In this document: positions 5,679-7,727 of the stretch, in pieces
Numbering within the stretch: position 1 is the first letter of the stretch
How the letters are laid out: each line of letters begins with the position of its first letter
Origin: VBAS01 sp035764525
Lineage (GTDB): Bacteria; Bacteroidota; Bacteroidia; Chitinophagales; Chitinophagaceae
Length of the DNA stretch: 7,727 nt
Assembly: GCA_035764525.1 (NCBI GenBank)
Contig: DASTZB010000418.1
Span: forward strand, 1 to 7,727
Direction: 5' to 3'
Notes under the pieces: model-generated
Databases searched by the model: none
What the model saw: only the letters and a program-made list of their open reading frames with translations
Told to the model about the DNA's origin: nothing
Translations under genes and position numbers: made by a program

Positions 5679-7727
5679 ATGAAAAAAATCTTATTTACTG
5701 CCTTATTCTTTTTGTCCGGATTGATAATGTTTGGACAAACCAGGACGGTTACCGGGAAAGTAACCAACACAGAGGGAAAGCCTGTACCTTTTGCCACAGT
5801 AACGATCAAAGGTGCTTCCACCGCTGTATCAGCAGATGAAAACGGGAACTTCAGCATCCAGGCCCCGGCAAATGCTGTTCTTGTTTTCAGCTCCACAGGA
5901 TATCAAACCAGCGAGGTGAATATCGGCAATCAAACGACGGTCAACACAAGTTTGTCCGGCGGGGCTGCATTGTCTGAAGTGGTAGTGACTGCTCTTGGTA
6001 TCCGGCGAAGCGATCGTGGACTTGGTTATTCGGTTGCAAAAGTGAATCCTGATAACCTGGTACAAAAATCAGAACCCGACCTTCTAAAAAGCCTGCAGGG
6101 AAAAGTGGCCGGTGTCGATATTCGCAGTTCGCAGGGAACTCCTGGCGCTGCTACACGGATCCAAATTCGGGGTAACAATTCTTTCTTCGGCAACAGCGAG
6201 CCATTGATCGTTGTTGACGGCATTCCTTATAGCAACGATCAATTAACGACAACCAGCCAGGTTTCAAACGGTGGGGCTTATTCAAATGGTATTTCCAATC
6301 TTGATCCCAATGATATCGCCACCATGAATGTACTAAAAGGATCATCTGCTGCCGCGTTATATGGTTCAAGGGCTTCAAATGGTGTAATTATTATTACAAC
6401 AAAATCCGGAAGTGCCCGTCGTGCAAAAGGAACTGAAATTAATTTGAAGTCCTCTTTTTCAGGAGAAACAATTGCGAACCTGCCAGAATATCAAAATGAA
6501 TACGGAGCTGGTTCGCAAATGGGATATTCAAATTCAAACGGATCATGGGGAGCGGCATTCAGTACACTTGATTCAATTCCTGCCTGGGACTCCTACAAGG
6601 CTGCTTATCCCGAATTGTTCCCCTCAGCGAACATCAAATATCAACCATATCCAAACAATGTAAACGACCTTTTTAGAAAAGGATTTATTTATGAAAATTC
6701 ATTGAATATAAGCGGTGGTGATGACAAGACATCTATTGGTGTTACTGCTTCACATCTATTTCATAAAGGATATGTTTATAATTCTGACCTGGAAAGAGCC
6801 AATCTTTCTTTAGGCGCTTCCACAAGGCTAAGTCTTGGCATAAATGTTAGCGGCAATTTTGCTTATACAAGAGCAAACCAACATGGCGGTTTTTTTGGCG
6901 AGAACCAGGTTAGTGGTACTGCATCATCTTTTGCCCGTTCATTATTCCTTGCCCGCAACTGGGACCTTAATCTTCCTTTTGAAGATAAGAATGGTTTACC
7001 CTTACAACCAAATGTAACAGGTTATGATAATCCCCGTTGGTCAGCCAAGTATAATACGATAAATACGAATGAAGAAAGAATAGTTGCAGGTGCCCATTTT
7101 GATTTTACAATCAAGAAATGGATACGTGTTGATTATACACTTGGTAACAATGTGTCTCGTATTGACCGGAGAGAAATAACTGAAATCGGTTCAAGGGCTG
7201 CGTCGGGCCAAGGGAGATTAGTTTTGGATAATTATAGAAAGAATGAAGTGGAATCCAACCTTCTTGTTACCCTGACTCCTGCTTTAAATAATAAAGATCT
7301 TTCTTTAAAAGTGTTGGTTGGTAATAATGTAAACCAACGAACAATTACTGACGCCGCACAAACGGGTAACCAGTTCATCACAAAAGGAATTTATACGCTT
7401 AGTAATACAGCACAACAGCAATTTACCACTGACGTTTATTCAAGACAAAGAATAATTGGTGTATTTGGCGACGCAACTCTAGGCTATAAAAATTATGCAT
7501 TTTTAAATGGAACCCTGCGGAATGACTGGTCTTCAACTTTACCCGTTGAAAACCGGAGTTATTTATATCCATCGATTTCCGGTTCTGTGATCGTTACTGA
7601 TGCATTGAAAATAAAAAGCAATTTCATAGATTATGGAAAGATAAGAGCAGGTTGGGCAAAGGTTGGGCGTGATGCACCACCTTATTCTTTAAATGATGTG
7701 TATACCATCAATCCAAGTTTCCTTAGC
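5679..7727 (+). CDS. SusC/RagA-family TonB-dependent outer-membrane receptor (3' partial)
   Basis: The frame opens at ATG 5679 and stays open to the last base, giving 683 codons; the family usually has about 1000 residues, so roughly a third is missing at the right edge. Residues 1-20 are a signal peptide (MKK, hydrophobic run, ending FGQ). Residues 22-95 form a carboxypeptidase-regulatory-like domain (VTGKVTNTEGKPVPFATVTI, then GNFSI and STGY). A TonB-box-like LSEVVVTALGI (98-108) with RRSDRGLGYSV is the SusC hallmark. The plug domain spans about 115-244, including LQGKVAGVDIRS, IQIRGNNS, PLIVVDGIPY, NDIATMNVLKGSSAAALYGS and ASNGVIIITTKSG. The rest is beta-barrel with alternating aromatic strands. 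SusC proteins import glycans, peptides or other large nutrients using TonB energy, normally with a SusD lipoprotein lid encoded just downstream, here beyond the window. No N-terminal STN signalling domain is present, so direct anti-sigma signalling is not expected. The substrate cannot be told. Confidence 0.96.
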   Translation, partial: MKKILFTALFFLSGLIMFGQTRTVTGKVTNTEGKPVPFATVTIKGASTAVSADENGNFSIQAPANAVLVFSSTGYQTSEVNIGNQTTVNTSLSGGAALSEVVVTALGIRRSDRGLGYSVAKVNPDNLVQKSEPDLLKSLQGKVAGVDIRSSQGTPGAATRIQIRGNNSFFGNSEPLIVVDGIPYSNDQLTTTSQVSNGGAYSNGISNLDPNDIATMNVLKGSSAAALYGSRASNGVIIITTKSGSARRAKGTEINLKSSFSGETIANLPEYQNEYGAGSQMGYSNSNGSWGAAFSTLDSIPAWDSYKAAYPELFPSANIKYQPYPNNVNDLFRKGFIYENSLNISGGDDKTSIGVTASHLFHKGYVYNSDLERANLSLGASTRLSLGINVSGNFAYTRANQHGGFFGENQVSGTASSFARSLFLARNWDLNLPFEDKNGLPLQPNVTGYDNPRWSAKYNTINTNEERIVAGAHFDFTIKKWIRVDYTLGNNVSRIDRREITEIGSRAASGQGRLVLDNYRKNEVESNLLVTLTPALNNKDLSLKVLVGNNVNQRTITDAAQTGNQFITKGIYTLSNTAQQQFTTDVYSRQRIIGVFGDATLGYKNYAFLNGTLRNDWSSTLPVENRSYLYPSISGSVIVTDALKIKSNFIDYGKIRAGWAKVGRDAPPYSLNDVYTINPSFLS

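Noticed and set aside
5660..6378. Several minus-strand open frames of 65-78 codons
   Set aside because: They are antisense to the SusC-like gene, overlap one another in different frames, and match no family I recognise, while the plus strand shows clear SusC motifs.
1..7727. Mobile element, CRISPR array, phage defence genes, tRNA or rRNA
   Set aside because: No transposase, integrase, long terminal inverted repeats, regularly spaced repeats or conserved RNA gene sequences could be seen on either strand.

Overview
The window looks like ordinary chromosome from a Bacteroidota bacterium, most likely of the Chitinophagaceae/Sphingobacteriales type. The main reasons are a SusC/RagA-type outer-membrane transporter carrying a carboxypeptidase-regulatory-like domain and the TALGI signature after its TonB-box-like stretch, a LytS/LytTR two-component pair in the style common in that phylum, AT-rich DNA, and gene starts without Shine-Dalgarno sequences. 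The species cannot be fixed from the sequence alone.

Layout, left to right. The plus strand opens with the 3' end of a PDZ-containing protein (probably an M61-family peptidase), followed 33 bases later by a complete ABC1/UbiB-family atypical kinase with two C-terminal membrane helices. A 278-base gap follows; on its minus strand lies a 69-codon open frame with no usable start codon, probably the remains of a gene. Next on the plus strand is a small lipoprotein with an NTF2/SnoaL-like domain, closed by a clear intrinsic terminator. That terminator lies between it and a convergent block of three minus-strand genes read in the order histidine kinase, LytTR response regulator, PAT-like GNAT acetyltransferase. 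A 362-base intergenic region with several short repeats separates the histidine kinase from a divergent SusC-like receptor gene, which runs off the right edge after 683 codons.

How the genes may work together. The histidine kinase and response regulator are 10 bases apart and almost certainly form one signalling pair; the acetyltransferase 58 bases further on may share their transcript. The two-component pair and the SusC-like gene face away from each other across one shared regulatory region, so control of nutrient-uptake genes by the pair is possible, but this is inference. The UbiB-like kinase probably supports quinone (here menaquinone) or membrane lipid homeostasis and shows no visible link to its neighbours.

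I found no mobile element, CRISPR array, tRNA or rRNA, and nothing that amounts to a clearly new biological system. The least explained pieces are the start-less open frame at 1997-2206 and the repeat-bearing intergenic region before the SusC-like gene.
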